Shown here piece by piece: positions 22,385 through 34,181 of a DNA stretch of 64,000 nucleotides. Numbering within the stretch: position 1 is the stretch's first letter; every line of letters begins with the position of its first letter. The notes under the pieces were generated by a model. That model saw nothing but the letters and a program-made list of their open reading frames with translations. It made no database searches and was not told where the DNA came from. The position numbers and the translations under genes are program-made. This DNA comes from Petaurus breviceps papuanus (Eukaryota; Chordata; Mammalia; Diprotodontia; Petauridae), in the NCBI GenBank assembly GCA_028583685.1, contig JAMXIF010000222.1, positions 2,329,222 to 2,393,221 on the forward strand, read 5' to 3'.

Positions 22385-23225
22385 CACTTCAATCCAACCA
22401 ATGTTCTTTATATGCTTACCTGTTCTAAATACTGTGCTAAGACTAGAAAGGGAAGAAAGGAATACATTTCCATACCTTCAAGTAGCTTTCATTATACTCC
22501 AAAGAATCAATACAGAAACCAAAAAAATAAATAGTAAAATATATACAGAATAATGTCTGGGGGAAAAGCCAGTGGTGAGTTGTGGTGGGGGTCAAGGGAG
22601 CCAGAGGTGGGATTATAATTGACTTCTTGAATGTCATGGGACTCCTTGAGTCGAACTTGGGAGAAACTTGGGATTCACTGAGGAATAGGTAAGGAAGTGC
22701 CAAATTCCAGGACGGGAAGACTACCTTTCACTGGCATGGAGATGGGAAGGCCAGAGAGGAGGTGAAGAAGAGCAATGTTTCCTCCTCTGGAAAGGTAGAC
22801 TAGAGCTGATTGAGAAGGGCCTTAAAAGCCAAAACAGAGGAGTTCCTGGGAGTTTTATAGTAGAGGCAGAAGGGAACCATGACAGATTTTTAAATAAGGG
22901 AATGACATTGTCTTCCCTGTGCTTTTGGAATATAAATTGGTCAGTTTCAAGGGGTGCAACAGAGAGAGAATCAAGAGGGGAAACCCACTTAGAAATCTAT
23001 TACAATATTCCAGGTAAGAGCTGATAAGGGTGAAAAAGATCAGTCTCTGTGGGGGGAGAAAGGGGGAGAGGTATGAATGGTGTTAGAAGTGTAAGGTCAA
23101 TAATATTTGAAAACCGACTCAATAAGGAGAGATGAGGGAGAATGATTAAGAATGATGGGTCTGAGGTTGTGAAATTGCATGCTTGGAAGGATGGTGGGGT
23201 CCTCAACAGTAATTTCAGAGGTCTT
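22385..23225 (+). mobile_element. Ancient interspersed repeat, long copy
   Basis: Starts 'aatccaaccaatgttcttta ... gtgctaagactagaaaggga'. It continues with 'cttaaaagccaaaacagagg', 'ttacaatattccaggtaaga' and ends 'gatggtggggtcctcaacag'. Same order as at 37715 and 53690. Not named here. Confidence 0.55.
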
Positions 23226-23239
23226 CCAAGCTATCTATA

Positions 23240-23570
23240 CATGACATGACCTTTCTGCCCTTTTCCATCTTGCTCTCTTCTGAAGTCTCTCAGCCTTCTG
23301 AATGCCTTTGTCAAATGTAGCACAGAGACCTAAAATTAATTATTCTCATATGATCTGACCAGGGAAGAATCCATTGAGGCAAATGCCTGCCCATTCCTGA
23401 TTATTCCGACACTTTTTATCTTCAAGAATTCATTAAGTTTATTGGTGGTCCTATCACTGGATCTTATTATGGTTCACTAAATATCTCAGGTCCCTTTTAC
23501 ACAAATTGCCATTAAGCCCTACACAGACTCCTCTGACTCCAAAACTGGTCTTTTTTAATAGCCCATTGAA
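23240..23570 (-). mobile_element. CR1/L3-type LINE relic, antisense
   Basis: 'ctgaagtctctcagccttct', 'tatgatctgaccagggaaga', 'ttacacaaattgcc' and 'aagccctacacagactcctc' follow the antisense order of the ancient repeat ('gatgtggtctgaccagggcaga'). Confidence 0.5.
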
Positions 23571-23679
23571 GTCCAAACCTCTTATTATATAGAAGGGCAA
23601 ACTAGGGGGCAGGGAGAGGAATTTGCCTGTCTGGGTTATTATGGGGAAAGTGGAGGGATAATTCTAAAATTCAGCTAGG

Positions 23680-23910
23680 TAGCACAGAAGCTAGAGAAAT
23701 GGATTTGGAGACAGAGAGTTCTAAGTTCAATATTGCATTAAAGGCTGAACAAGTTTTGTGATCTTGACGAAGAGAAATGGAGTCTCAGTTTTCACAACTG
23801 TATGATGGGTATATCAGCACTTACTTCAATGGAATGTTGGAAGCTCCAGCAAGATGATAAATGTGAAGCACTTGGCAAATCTTAGACCATTACTGGAATA
23901 TTTGCTCTTA
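23680..23910 (+). mobile_element. MIR/CORE-SINE
   Basis: 'agctaggtagcacagaagct', 'gagtctcagttttcacaact' and 'gaagcacttggcaaatctta' in sense order, including the tRNA-like head and tail. Confidence 0.6.
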
Positions 23911-24285
23911 TAATTTTTAGAATTCCAACCTGCTTTCTTTGCCTTGACACCTGCAGATTGGTTTTCTCAATGTCTTGCATAGGGGCACAAATATATTGAA
24001 AACAAAAGTTGTCATTTGAATTCACTTCTTTCTGCTAACTTTAAGCATGATTTTTATTAATGCTTCAAGATCCTGGTGAAAATGATTGCAGTTTTTCACA
24101 GACATTAGGTATCTTTGCCTCTTGATGATAATAATTTTTAAAGTAAAATTCTACTTTTTGGAATGGTATAGTTTTGTAGAGTAATTGTAATTTTGGAATT
24201 ATGATTTATATTCATCATCTCACTGGAGTGAAAACAGTTATATCTTCTAATGGTCTGAAAGTTCACTAGAAGTCAGCAATAGAAA
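23911..24285. other. Unassigned AT-rich DNA
   Basis: Non-repetitive to the eye; could include old conserved non-coding sequence but nothing marks it. Confidence 0.35.
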
Positions 24286-24289
24286 TGAA

Positions 24290-24480
24290 CAGCTGAAAAA
24301 AGTGATAAAAAAACAGTCTAGGCAGACTCAGGGAGGTTAATGTCTGTCTCTTTGTTGCTCATGTGAGACCACATCTGGAAAGTCATATTTAGACCTGTAA
24401 GACACATGAAGAAGACTATTTAGTGAGAAACAGGTCTCTGTCTAGAAGAGGAGGAGTAGGAGCAGAGCCATATGTCCAAG
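24290..24480 (+). mobile_element. CR1/L3-type LINE relic
   Basis: 'gaccacatctggaaagtcat' followed by 'acacatgaagaagactattt' resembles 'accacatctggagtattg ... ' of the ancient repeat. Weak. Confidence 0.35.
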
Positions 24481-24529
24481 TTCCAGGACATTCTTCTTCC
24501 AAAATAGAATCAAGGAGGTCCTCAGTCCT

Positions 24530-24770
24530 CTATATTATTGGAATTTACATAACAATTTAAATGTGAAAACCCACTTTGCATTTGTTAGCTGATATGATCC
24601 TCATGAAACTTTTAGAAGGGGAATACTATAGTTATATTCACTCTTATTTGACACATGATGAAACTGGGACTCAGTGGGATTAAGGCACTTTTCCATGGCC
24701 ACAGAGGTAATAAAAAGACAGATACAGAAATTGACCCCCCCCGCCCAGCATCTTGACTAATCCCACATTC
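24530..24770 (-). mobile_element. MIR-type SINE, antisense
   Basis: 'atgatcctcatgaaactttt', 'tgacacatgatgaaactggg' and 'cttttccatggccacagagg' in antisense order. Confidence 0.55.
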
Positions 24771-25034
24771 TGTCATTGAGTCAACTGAAGTAATCTGTTC
24801 TTTAAAACATCCATCATTCTGAGTATTTGAGATTCCTTTAGAAATGATCTAAGCCCTTTCAACCTCAAGAGAACCCTTTTACCAGAAGGGCCTCTACATT
24901 CTCTGAAAGAGAAGTTATGATTTAAATTCATCATTTCATAGGCATGAACACAGTTCATAATAGGAAAGCACTTTTCCCAGAGGAAGCAGGGACTGGAAAC
25001 TTCCAAATGAAGATATTGGACAATGTAAAAGGAT

Positions 25035-25855
25035 GACATTTATTTTTGTCCTAAAAAGGGTTGATTTATTTTTCGTTTTCAACATTCATTTCCACGAGAT
25101 TTTGAGTTCCAAATTTTCTCCTCATCTTTCCTCTATCCACCACCCCAAGATGGCATGCAATCTAATTATCCCCTCCCCCAGTCTACCTTCCCTTCTATCA
25201 CCCCCCCTCCCTTTCATCCCCTTTCCCCTTACTTTCTTCCAGGGCAAGATAAATTTCTATATCCCATTGCCTCAATATTGTATTATCCAGTTTCATGTAA
25301 AAACAATTCTTGACATTTATTTTTAAAAATTTGAGTTCCATTTTCTCTCCCTTCATGCCTCTCCACCCACCCCCACTGAGAGGACAAACAATTCAATATA
25401 GATTTTACATGTGTAGTTATGGAAAACATTTCCACAATTTTCATATTGTGAAAGACTAACTATATTTCCCTGCATCCTATCCTGCCCTCTTATTCTCTTT
25501 TCCCCTTTGACCCTGTCCTTTACAAAAGTGTTTGGTTTTAACTACCCCCTACCTTAATCTGCCTTCCCTCCTATCATTCCACCCCTTATCACATTCCCTT
25601 TATTTTACTGTAAGATACCCAATTGAGTGTGCATGTTAATCCCCCCTTAGGTCAAATCCAATGAGAGTAAGGTTGACTCATTCTCTTTACCTCCCCATTT
25701 TTACACTCCATTGTAACAGTTTTTCTTTCTTCTTTTCTGTGAGATAATTTACCCTATTCTATCCCTCCCTTTCTCCTTCTCCCAATACATTCCTCTCTCA
25801 CCCCTTAATTATAGATGTAGATATACACACAAATAAATGTGTGTATATATGTTTG

Positions 25856-25912
<57 letters not shown>

Positions 25913-27961
25913 TTCCATTCTACTACCCTAATATTGAGAAAAGACTTAATGACTAACAAATATCATCTTTCCATGTAGGAAGGTAAACAGTTCAACATTA
26001 ATGAGTTAATTATGATTTCTCTTTCCTCTAGACCTTTTCGATGCTTCTTTTGATTCTTGCATTGAAAGTCAAATTTTCTGTTCAGCTCTGATCTTTTCAT
26101 GAAGAATGCTTGAAAGGCCTCTCTGTCATTTAATATCTATTTTCCTTCTGAAGAATTATAGTCAGTTTTTCTGGGTAGGTGATTTGTGGTTTTAATCTAA
26201 CCCCTCTGACATCCAGAATATCATATCTCATGTCCTTCAATTCCTTCATGAAAAAGCTGCTAGATCTTGTGTTATCCTGATAGTATTTCCACAATACTCA
26301 TATTATTTCTTTCTGGCTGCTTGCAATATTTTCTTTTTCACCTGGGAGCTCTGGAATTAGGCTATAATATTCCTAGGAATTTTCCTTTTGTGATCTCTTT
26401 CAGGAGGTGATTAGTGTATTGTTTCAATTTCTATTTTCCCCTCTGGTTCTAGAATATCAGGGCAGTTTTCCTTGATAATTTCTTGATAAATGATGTTTAT
26501 GCTTTTTTGATCAAAACATTCAGGAGTCCAAGAATTTTTAAATTATATTTTCTGGATATGATTTTTCAGGTCAGTGGTTTTTCCAATGAGCTATATCACA
26601 ATTTCTTTAATTTTTTTTCATTCTTTTGGTTGTGTTTTATAATTTCTTGATTTCTCATACAATCATTAGCTTCCATTTCCTCCATGACAATTTGGGAAGA
26701 ATTATTCCCTTCAGTGAGTTTTTGGACCTCTTTTACCATTTGGTTGATTTTGCTTTTTAAGACATTCTTCTACTCATTGGCTTATTGCACCTCTTTTGCC
26801 ATTTGGGTTAGTTTATTTTTTAAGTGTTATTTTTTTCAATATTGTTTGAGTCTCCTTTAGCAAGATATTGACTTCTTTGACATATTTTTTCTTGCATCAG
26901 TCTCATTTCTCTTCTCAGTTTTTTTCTTCTCCTTCTCTTACTTGGTTTTCAAAATCCTTTTTGAGTTCCTCCATGACCTGTAACCAATTCACTTGGAAGT
27001 TTTGGATGTAGGAGATTTTACTTCATTCTCCTCTTCGGCTTATATGTTTTAATCTTATTTGTCTCCTAAGTAAGATTCTATAGTCTGAGTTTTACACTGT
27101 TTGCTCATATTCCCAGATAATTACTGACTTGTGAGCTCTTTCTCAAGGTAGGACTCATTTCAGAATAGAGAGTCCTCTGTCATGATTTTCAGGGATTTTG
27201 CACAGCTCTTATCAGAGCTGCTTCTAGGAACCTGTAAATTTTCAGTTCTTCTATGGTGGTATGATCAAAAGAGGATTGTTTACTCCTCTCCTGGCCTATG
27301 CTTTGGTCTGTGGGTGACTAAAAGCACTCATTCCTACCTAGGAACTGTGATTAGGATGGCTTCTCCATAGCTTCCACAAGTTCTGCCATGCCAGCATTCC
27401 TCCTCACCCCAAAAACACCATTCAAGGCCACAACCAAGGTCCAAGCAGGGAAAAGTAATAGAATCCTTTCTCAGTGCCCTAAAAGAAATCCTGGCAATCA
27501 CCCTGTGATCAGTCACTTGATCCCCCCACCATATGTGGGCTTAGAGCTCTGGAAACAGCCACTGCTGCCATGGCTGCTACTGCTTCTGTCACCTCCACCA
27601 CCCCAGGGCTGGGCCCAGACCACACTCTTCTCTCACCCAGGTCCAACAGAGTTTCCACACTGACCTTCTACTTTGTCTTTGGCATTTATGGGTTGAGAAG
27701 TCTGGAAACCACCACAGAAACCAGTGATTTAGTCCCCTGAGGCCTGCTAAGGTCCAGTCTTCCTTGACTGTGCTCGCTCCCAACACAGTGTGATAGATGC
27801 TTTCTGTCAGCCTGCCAGGTTGTTTTAGTCTGGAGATGGGTTTCACTCTGTCGTTTTGTGGATTTTGTTGTTCTACAATTTGTTTAGAGTCATTTTAAAA
27901 AGTATTTGGAAAAGAACTCCAGCAAGTCCCTACTTTTACTCTGTCATCTTGTCTCCACCCC
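25035..27961 (-). mobile_element. HAL1 (half-L1) retrotransposon, near full length
   Basis: The minus-strand 5' end is at about 27961 ('ggggtggagacaagatgaca'). ORF1 DNA lies at about 26130-27060 and is heavily decayed; '...AFKMTLEEI' type coiled-coil remnants remain and no frame exceeds about 60 codons. The 3' end reaches 25035 ('caacattcatttccacgaga' on plus). No reverse-transcriptase region is present. About 2.9 kb. More diverged than the copy at 31.3-33.4 kb. Confidence 0.7.
25840..25912. repeat. (TA)n(TG)n microsatellite inside HAL1
   Basis: TATA run then about 15 TG units, at the same relative place as the repeats in the sister HAL1 copies. Confidence 0.9.
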
Positions 27962-28289
27962 GTTTATCAAAGATACCATTTCACACCTAACCATCTTCTG
28001 GGCAGAGGTAGGGGAATCGAGGGAAATACAGAATATTCTGCCCAATGATGGCTTTGCTTCCCTTTTCTTTCTCTCTGTCTGTCTTTCTATCTTTTTTCCC
28101 CTTTTCACAGGACATGACTCTCCAGGAAATGATTGCACTTTGGGAAATGAAACTAATGTAGAAACAAAAATAACACTGAATTTTTAAAATAAAAAGCCTA
28201 CATTTCCCTCTCAAACCCCCCAAAAAAATCCCCAGAAAATTACTTGACACATAGTGGGATATATTAACAAAAAGTGAATTATTCCAAAG

Positions 28290-28498
28290 AAAAGAACTTT
28301 GACTGCAATCTGAGGTCATGAGTTCGAACTCTGTCTTTGATGCTGATTATTGGTGTGGCTTTGGCCCAATGGCCTCATCTCCCTGACGCTAATTATCTCC
28401 CTGGCCTTAATCATCTCCTTGACCCTGAACTTCATCATCTATAAAATGGAGTAGTTTGATCAGATCACCTCTGAAGTCCCTTCCATTCTGAGAACAAT
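28290..28498 (+). mobile_element. MIR-type SINE with triplicated segment
   Basis: 'tgaggtcatgagttcgaact' (box-B like), 'atctataaaatggagtagtt' and 'cctctgaagtcccttccatt' in sense order. Three tandem copies of about 20 bp of the type 'catctccctgacgctaatta' lie between 28375 and 28438. Confidence 0.6.
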
Positions 28499-28499
28499 T

Positions 28500-29265
28500 T
28501 GAGACTGTGTCCAAATGGCTATAAAACTGTGCATACCCTTTCAGCCATCCATAGATTCTTTAGGTCTGTATTCCAAGTAGATAAAAAAGTTAAAAAGACA
28601 TACATGTACACAAAACGACAACTTACTGCAGTTGTGTTTGTGTGTGTGTGTAAGCAAAGAATCAGAAATCGAGGCATTCTCATGAATTGGTGAATGGCAA
28701 AACAAGTTGAGGTATATGATTATGATGGAGAACTATTGTGCTATAAAAAATAATAGAGTAGTTTCATAAAAAAGAAACAAACAAAAAAGAAAAAAAATGG
28801 CATCCTATATGAACTGATGTAAAGAAAAGTGAGAAGTTGGAGATCATTATGCAGACTCACAATGTTATAATGATCAACTGTGAAAGACATTGCTACTCAG
28901 ATTTTCTTTTTAAAGCAATTGGGGTTAAGTAACTTGCTCAAGGTTACATAGCCAGTTATTTCTGGGTGTCGTGCTAAGTATCTGAGGACGGATTCATTCC
29001 CCAGGTCATTGCGACACTGGAGTCAGTGCTCTTACTTTCTGAGCCACCTGGCCACCCCTATTGCTACTCAGATTGATACATGATTTACGACAATTACAAA
29101 GGACTCATGATTAAAAACAAACTATTCAACTCCAGAGAGGGAATTCTGTGTGTGAGTGTGTGTGTGTGATGATAATGTGTATAGAAAACGTTTTTTACAG
29201 ACCTGTGTTCTATTCTTGTTATTTCTCCTGAAGTGTCCAGGCAGCAAAAAACATACCAACTATTT
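28500..29265 (+). mobile_element. LINE-1 3' end, sense
   Basis: 'ccatccatagattctttagg', 'tgaattggtgaatggcaaaa', 'gaactattgtgctataaaaa', 'aatgatcaactgtgaaagac' and 'ggactcatgattaaaaacaa' give the marsupial L1 3' region in order. Interrupted by the SINE at 28904-29059. 5'-truncated: no ORF2 core. Confidence 0.75.
28904..29059 (-). mobile_element. tRNA-derived SINE, antisense, with perfect TSD
   Basis: 'gcaattggggttaagtaact', 'cttgctcaaggttacatagc' and 'gagccacctggccacccc' in antisense order. It is flanked by the identical 15-mer 'attgctactcagatt' at 28889-28903 and 29060-29074. It sits inside the L1 3' end and so is the younger insertion. Confidence 0.95.
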
Positions 29266-29299
29266 CTTAGTTCTTTCTGATGCCATGCTGGCTCCCAGA

Positions 29300-29843
29300 T
29301 AGATGACCTTCTTACAGGTGAGGAATCAGCCTATTAAGGAGTACTCTGGCAAGAATCTTGCCAGTAATGACTAATGTAAAGACCTCGCCCATTATTGTTG
29401 TAGGACAATCTATCTCCTTTACCTTTATATAGATGGACAATGGGGGCATCCTTGAACTCCTGGGGGATAATCAATTGCCATATAAACTGAAAAATTTCAA
29501 TCAGCTTTTGTGTAAACAATGGACCCCCTAGCTTGTAAATCTCAGCTAGAATAGAATCAGCACCAGGTGCTTTGCCACCTGAAAGGAGCCTAATAGCATT
29601 CAAAACCTCTTCTTCTGTTGGAGCTTCAGCTGGGGAAGGATTGACATCAACCTGAGGTAAATAGCCAATGGCCTCAGCCTTGATTTATGATGGTCTGTTG
29701 AAAATGCTATGGGAGTGTTCAGCTCATCTTTCTAAAATCATGTCCTTATCACTAATGAATGTGGTTCTGACAGCACTGAATATCTGTGATCTACCACAGT
29801 TCTTTGGCCCATAAATAGCCTTCAGGGCATCATAAAAGTGCTC
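29300..29843 (-). mobile_element. Non-LTR retrotransposon, inverted 5' part (reverse-transcriptase start)
   Basis: The minus strand encodes 'HFYDALKAIYGPKNCGRSQ', then 'NAIRLLSGGKAPGADSILAE' and 'PQEFKDAPIVHLYKGKGDR'. These are the entry of a LINE reverse transcriptase of the 'GKAPGADAIPAEIYK ... IPQEFKDASIVHLYKRKGNR' kind found in vertebrates. The palm-site residues are not included. Clade is uncertain (RTE- or CR1-group). It pairs with the sense part at 29844-30545. Confidence 0.7.
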
Positions 29844-30545
29844 AGTGTTTGTGATGCTTCAAAGGAAAGTATGGAAGAGAAGTGGTATTAGACTGCCTAC
29901 CAAACTGAAGGTATATAGAGCCATTGTCCTGACCTCATTGTTGTATACCTGTGAAACCTGGACAGTGTACCAGCACCATGTGAGTAAACTGAATCCCTTA
30001 CATTTGAATTGTCTTAGGAAGATTCTGAAGATCACTTGGTAGGATTAGGTACCAGATACTGAGGTCCTTACCTGAACTAAACTGCCAAGCATTCAAACTT
30101 TACTTCAGAGGCTGCAACTTCAATGGACTGGCCACGTTGTTCAAATGTTAAACATACGCTTGCCAAAAAGATAATTTAATGGAGCACTCACACAGGGTAA
30201 ACATTCACATGGTCATCAAAAGTCATGCAAGGGCAATCTCAAGGTCTCTCTCAAAGAATTTGGAAGCGATTGTGTGACATGGGAGACACAGTAACAGGGT
30301 TCTCAGCATGGAGTTCATCATCAGAGAATGTGCTGTGCTCTGTGAGCAAAGCAGAACTTAGACAACTCTGAGGAAACACGGGACATGCACATTTAGATCA
30401 TCTAGCCGAAATGTTCACATGAACTAACGTGGTAGATCATTCCAAGTTCATATTGTCCTGATCAGCCATATTCGGACACATTGAAACTTGACTTTAGCAT
30501 AGTGAGGTCATTTTGGGTCTTTTTCAAGGTGAAATGACAACAAAT
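29844..30545 (+). mobile_element. Same non-LTR retrotransposon, sense 3' part
   Basis: The plus strand reads 'RSGIRLPTKLKVYRAIVLTS', then 'LLYTCETWTVYQHHVSKLN' and 'NCLRKILKITW', the C-terminal tail of the same LINE protein (known form '[29 protein letters not shown]'). Beyond 30042 the frame is broken, but homology continues through the 'LQWTGHVV' region to a 3' UTR ending near 'gtgaggtcattttgggtc'. Facing opposite to its own 5' part. Confidence 0.75.
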
Positions 30546-30549
30546 AACC

Positions 30550-30690
30550 AACTATATATGTGTGTGTGTATATATATATATACATATATTTTATATACAC
30601 ACGTATACACATATATACATAAGAATATATGTATGCACACATATTTATTTATGATATATATTATATGTATTTATGTTGTATATATGATTT
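30550..30690. repeat. TATA/TGTG low-complexity tract
   Basis: Alternating purine-pyrimidine A/T-rich sequence directly after the LINE 3' end. Confidence 0.8.
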
Positions 30691-30899
30691 TTCTTGGGTT
30701 CTGTTAGAAATATTCTTTTTGTTTTTTGCACACAAACTATTAAATTTAATTGATATTATTAATACTTTTCCATCACTTTTTTTTAAGTCTAGACAATTAA
30801 CAAAGTGAAAAATCAAGCCCTGGTCTGTAGTTTGTTGATTTCAGGGGTATAAATGCTCTTGCTGGAGCCAATGAAAGAGGGCTTCAGAACACATAGGTG

Positions 30900-31140
30900 A
30901 TGTTAGATCGCCTGCCTCCATTTCTCTGCATAGGATTAGCTGGGATGCTCTTCCTCCTTACTTCTGCCTCTAGGAATATCTTGTGACTTCAAGGTTCAAC
31001 TCAAGTATCAACTTTACATGAACATTTCTTGATTCCCCTAGTTCTTTTTACTCTTCCTCATCCCTCTCTAACCCCATTTATTTTGGATCTTTTGCATTAT
31101 TTTGCATTTATTTTATATTGACTCATCTAGGTATGTGTTG
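30900..31140 (+). mobile_element. LINE-2 3' region
   Basis: 'gggatgctcttcctccttac', 'gacttcaaggttcaactcaa', 'atgaacatttcttgattccc' and 'ccctctctaaccccatttat' follow the L2 3' UTR order. Confidence 0.6.
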
Positions 31141-31329
31141 TTCCCCCATTTAAACGTGAATTTTTAACCTCTTATGGGCCATAGACCCCTCTTGCAGTCT
31201 GGTGATGCCTATAAATCTCTTCTCAGATTATTTTTTTTAATTTAATTTATTTGATTGTTTTAAATAACCAAAGGAGATAATGAATTTCATTTGGAAGTTA
31301 GTGGAAAAGGGGTATAATTTTTTCCTCAT

Positions 31330-31806
31330 TTTATTTCTTTTTTATTATTTTTTTAATGCTTTATTAACTTCTGATTTACATCATTAATTTCCGCCAGGTT
31401 TTGAGTTACAAATTTTCTCCCCGTTTTTCCCCTAACCACCGCCCCAAAATAGCAGTCCCACAGAATATCCCCTCCTCCAATCTGCTCTCTCCCATATTTT
31501 CTCCCCTACCCCTTTCGACTTTTCCAGTGGGTCTCTATGCCTCAGTGCCTGTATATCTTATTTCCCAATTACATGTAAGATGTAACTGTATTAATGGTAA
31601 TGGTATTAATAATAGTATATATATATATTATATTTGAATATTTGATTTTAAAACTTGCAATTCCAGATTCATTCCCTTTCTTCCTTGTCACTGGGAAGAT
31701 AAGCAGTTCAGTATACATTGTACATGTGTGGCTAATGCAAGACATTAACATAATAGATATATTGTAAAAGACTGATGGTATTTCCCTCCCTCCTATACCA
31801 TATACC

Positions 31807-31844
<38 letters not shown>

Positions 31845-33427
31845 CTAATCCCTTCAACTACTGACAAAAGTTTCATAAGTTACAATTATTGTTTTTCCAT
31901 GTAGGAATGTTAATAGTTCAACTTTGATAAGTTCCTTGTGATTTCTTTTCCCTGTTTACCTTCTCAGGCTTCTCTTGCTTCTTGTATCTGAATGTCAAAT
32001 TCTCTATTCAACTCTGTTTTTTTTTTCAGCAAGAATGCTTGAAGATCCTTTATTCCACTGAATGATCATATTTTTCCCTGAAACATGATACTCAGTTTTG
32101 CTGGGTAGGTGACTCTTGGTTTTAATCCCAGCTCCTTTGACCTCCGGAATATCATATTCCAAGCCCTTTGATCCCTCAGTATAGAAGCTGCCAGATACTG
32201 GGTTATCCTGATTGTGTTTCCACAATATTCAAATTGTTTCTTCCTGGCTGCTTGTAATATTCTCTCCTTAATCTGGAAATTCTGGAACCTGGCTATAATA
32301 TTCCTAGGAGTTTTCTTTTGGGGATCTTTTTCAGGAGGTGATCTGTAGATTCTTTCAACCTCTATTTTGCCCTTTGGTACTAAAACATCAGGGCAGTTTT
32401 CTTTGAGAGATTCCTGGAGTATCACTTCTAGGTTCTTACTTTGATCATGGCTTTCAGGTAGTCCAATAATTTTTAAATTATCTCTCCTGGATCTATTTTC
32501 CAGGTCAGTGGTTTTTCCCATGATTTATTCACATTGCCTTCTATTCTTCCCTTTGTTTGGATCTGTTTAACAGCATCTTGATTTCTCATAAAGTCATTAG
32601 CTTCCATTTGCTCCAATCTAATTCTGAAGCAATGATTCTCCTCATTGAGCTTTTGAGAGTCTTTTTCCATCTGGCAAATTCCACTTTTTAAGGCATTCTT
32701 CTGCTCATTGCCTTTTTTGAGCCTCCTTTGTCATTTGAGTCAGTCTGTTTTTTAAGGTATTGTTTTCCTCAGTCAGGCTGTTGACTCTCATTTCATAATT
32801 TTCTTGCATTGTTCTCATTTCTCTTCCCAATTTTTCCTCCACTTCTCTTATCTGCTTCTTAAGGTCCTCTATGGCCTGTAACCATCTCGTATTTTCCTTT
32901 GAAGCTTTTGTTGCAGGAGTTCTAACTTCACTGCTTTCCTCCTGTTCCATGCTTTGCTCCTTTTTGTCCCCAAAATAAGAGTGTATTGTGGGAATCTTCT
33001 GTCTGCTTTGTTTCCTTTGCCTTCTCATTTTTTCACTTTATTACTTGCTTTTGGGCTTGCCACAGTAGGACTCTGCCACCAGACCGGGGAGCTTTCATCC
33101 CAAATACTGGGGTTTTCTCAGCTGCCGGAGGTATTAAATGGGTGCCACAGCTGCTGCTGATCTGGAGTCCCTCTAGCCAGCAGCTGGTCAGGCCTGCCCT
33201 GGGGCTAAAGCCTGGGCGTGGGGCTGGGCTTGGCTCCCAGAGTGGTGAGCCTGATTCCTGCTGGCCTGCCGGGCTGTCCTCAGCGGGAGATTAGCTTCTC
33301 TGTGTCATTTTGTGGGTTCTGCAGCTCCAAAGTTTGTTTAGAGTCCCCTTTTTACATGGAATGGGGAGGGTGGAAGCCGGAGCTATGGGGAGGTTGTGCT
33401 TCTACTCTGCCATCTTGTCTCCACCCC
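31330..33427 (-). mobile_element. HAL1 (half-L1) retrotransposon, best preserved
   Basis: The 5' end is at about 33427 with 'gtggagacaagatggcagag' and a GC-richer 5' UTR (about 33030-33427). ORF1 DNA spans 32066-33028 and the 3' region 31330-32065 ends in the L1-like terminus. About 2.1 kb. The 730 bp after ORF1 cannot hold ORF2. An (AT)n tract at 31808-31840 sits where the sister copies have TA/TG repeats. Confidence 0.8.
32066..33028 (-). pseudogene. HAL1 ORF1 (L1 ORF1p-like RNA-binding protein), broken
   Basis: Read as three overlapping pieces. 32705-33028 holds the start 'MRRQRKQSRQKIPTIHSYFG' and a long coiled coil ('EDLKKQIREVEEKLGREM'). 32473-32670 continues the coil. 32066-32521 carries the RRM ('DNLKIIGLPESHD') and the C-terminal domain ('PRNIIARFQNFQIKERILQA ... 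RVTYPAKLSIMFQGK'). This is the L1 ORF1p order: coiled-coil trimer, RRM, CTD. At least two frame changes separate the pieces, so no full protein is made. ORF1p coats LINE RNA and acts as a nucleic-acid chaperone. Confidence 0.8.
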
Positions 33428-33600
33428 TCTGAAATATTCCTAATATAGAAATATATTTTGAATATTTCAAATTTATAATTCATGTATTGCTTGTATTGTC
33501 CGTGAGTGCGGTAGGTGGTGCAAGGGAGGAAAATAATTTAGAATTCAAAATTTAAAAAGAATAGAATGTTTAAAATAAATAAAAATTAAAATGTTAAAAA
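33428..33600 (+). mobile_element. L1 3'-terminus fragment, sense
   Basis: 'gcaagggaggaaaataattt agaattcaaaatttaaaaag' matches the L1 3' end ('ggaaaaaaatttggaactcaaaatttt'). It abuts the 5' end of the antisense HAL1. Confidence 0.5.
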
Positions 33601-34115
33601 AATCATCAGGCCAGTTCCCTCTATCAACTGTAGTATCTTATTGTGTTTAGCCAGTCTCAGCCCCTGCTGATGCCTCCACTCCATCATCCTGTCTACTCTC
33701 TTCTGTTGTCTCAATTTCTGTAAATAACTTTCTCTACAACTTCTCAATCTTTTTATTCATCTTCTGATTGACTCCTAATGCCTCAACTCAGAAACTCCTC
33801 TCTTGAATTCACTAATCTCTATTTTATCTTCAGAAATCCCACACTGTCTGGGCAAGGAGGTATATTCATGTATTCCTTGCTGGAAAGGAGATTGAGGCTG
33901 GAAGACCAAATTGAACCTCGGTGTTCTGAGATTTAAGTGAGTTAGTCTGATCTGCTGCCCACAATAATTTTGATGTCAATGAAATGAGAGTCACTGGGTA
34001 GTGAAAGAAGGGGTGATCTGACCCAGATCAGAAGGAAAGGGCTCAACGTTCCCAAATTCATGGTAGTTGGACTAAGTCATATACTTTCAGGTGGGAAAGA
34101 TAGAAATATAGAGTC
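33601..34115. other. Unassigned
   Basis: Pyrimidine-rich first half, then ordinary sequence; no family recognised. Confidence 0.35.
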
Positions 34116-34117
34116 AG

Positions 34118-34121
34118 ACAA

Positions 34122-34181
<60 letters not shown>

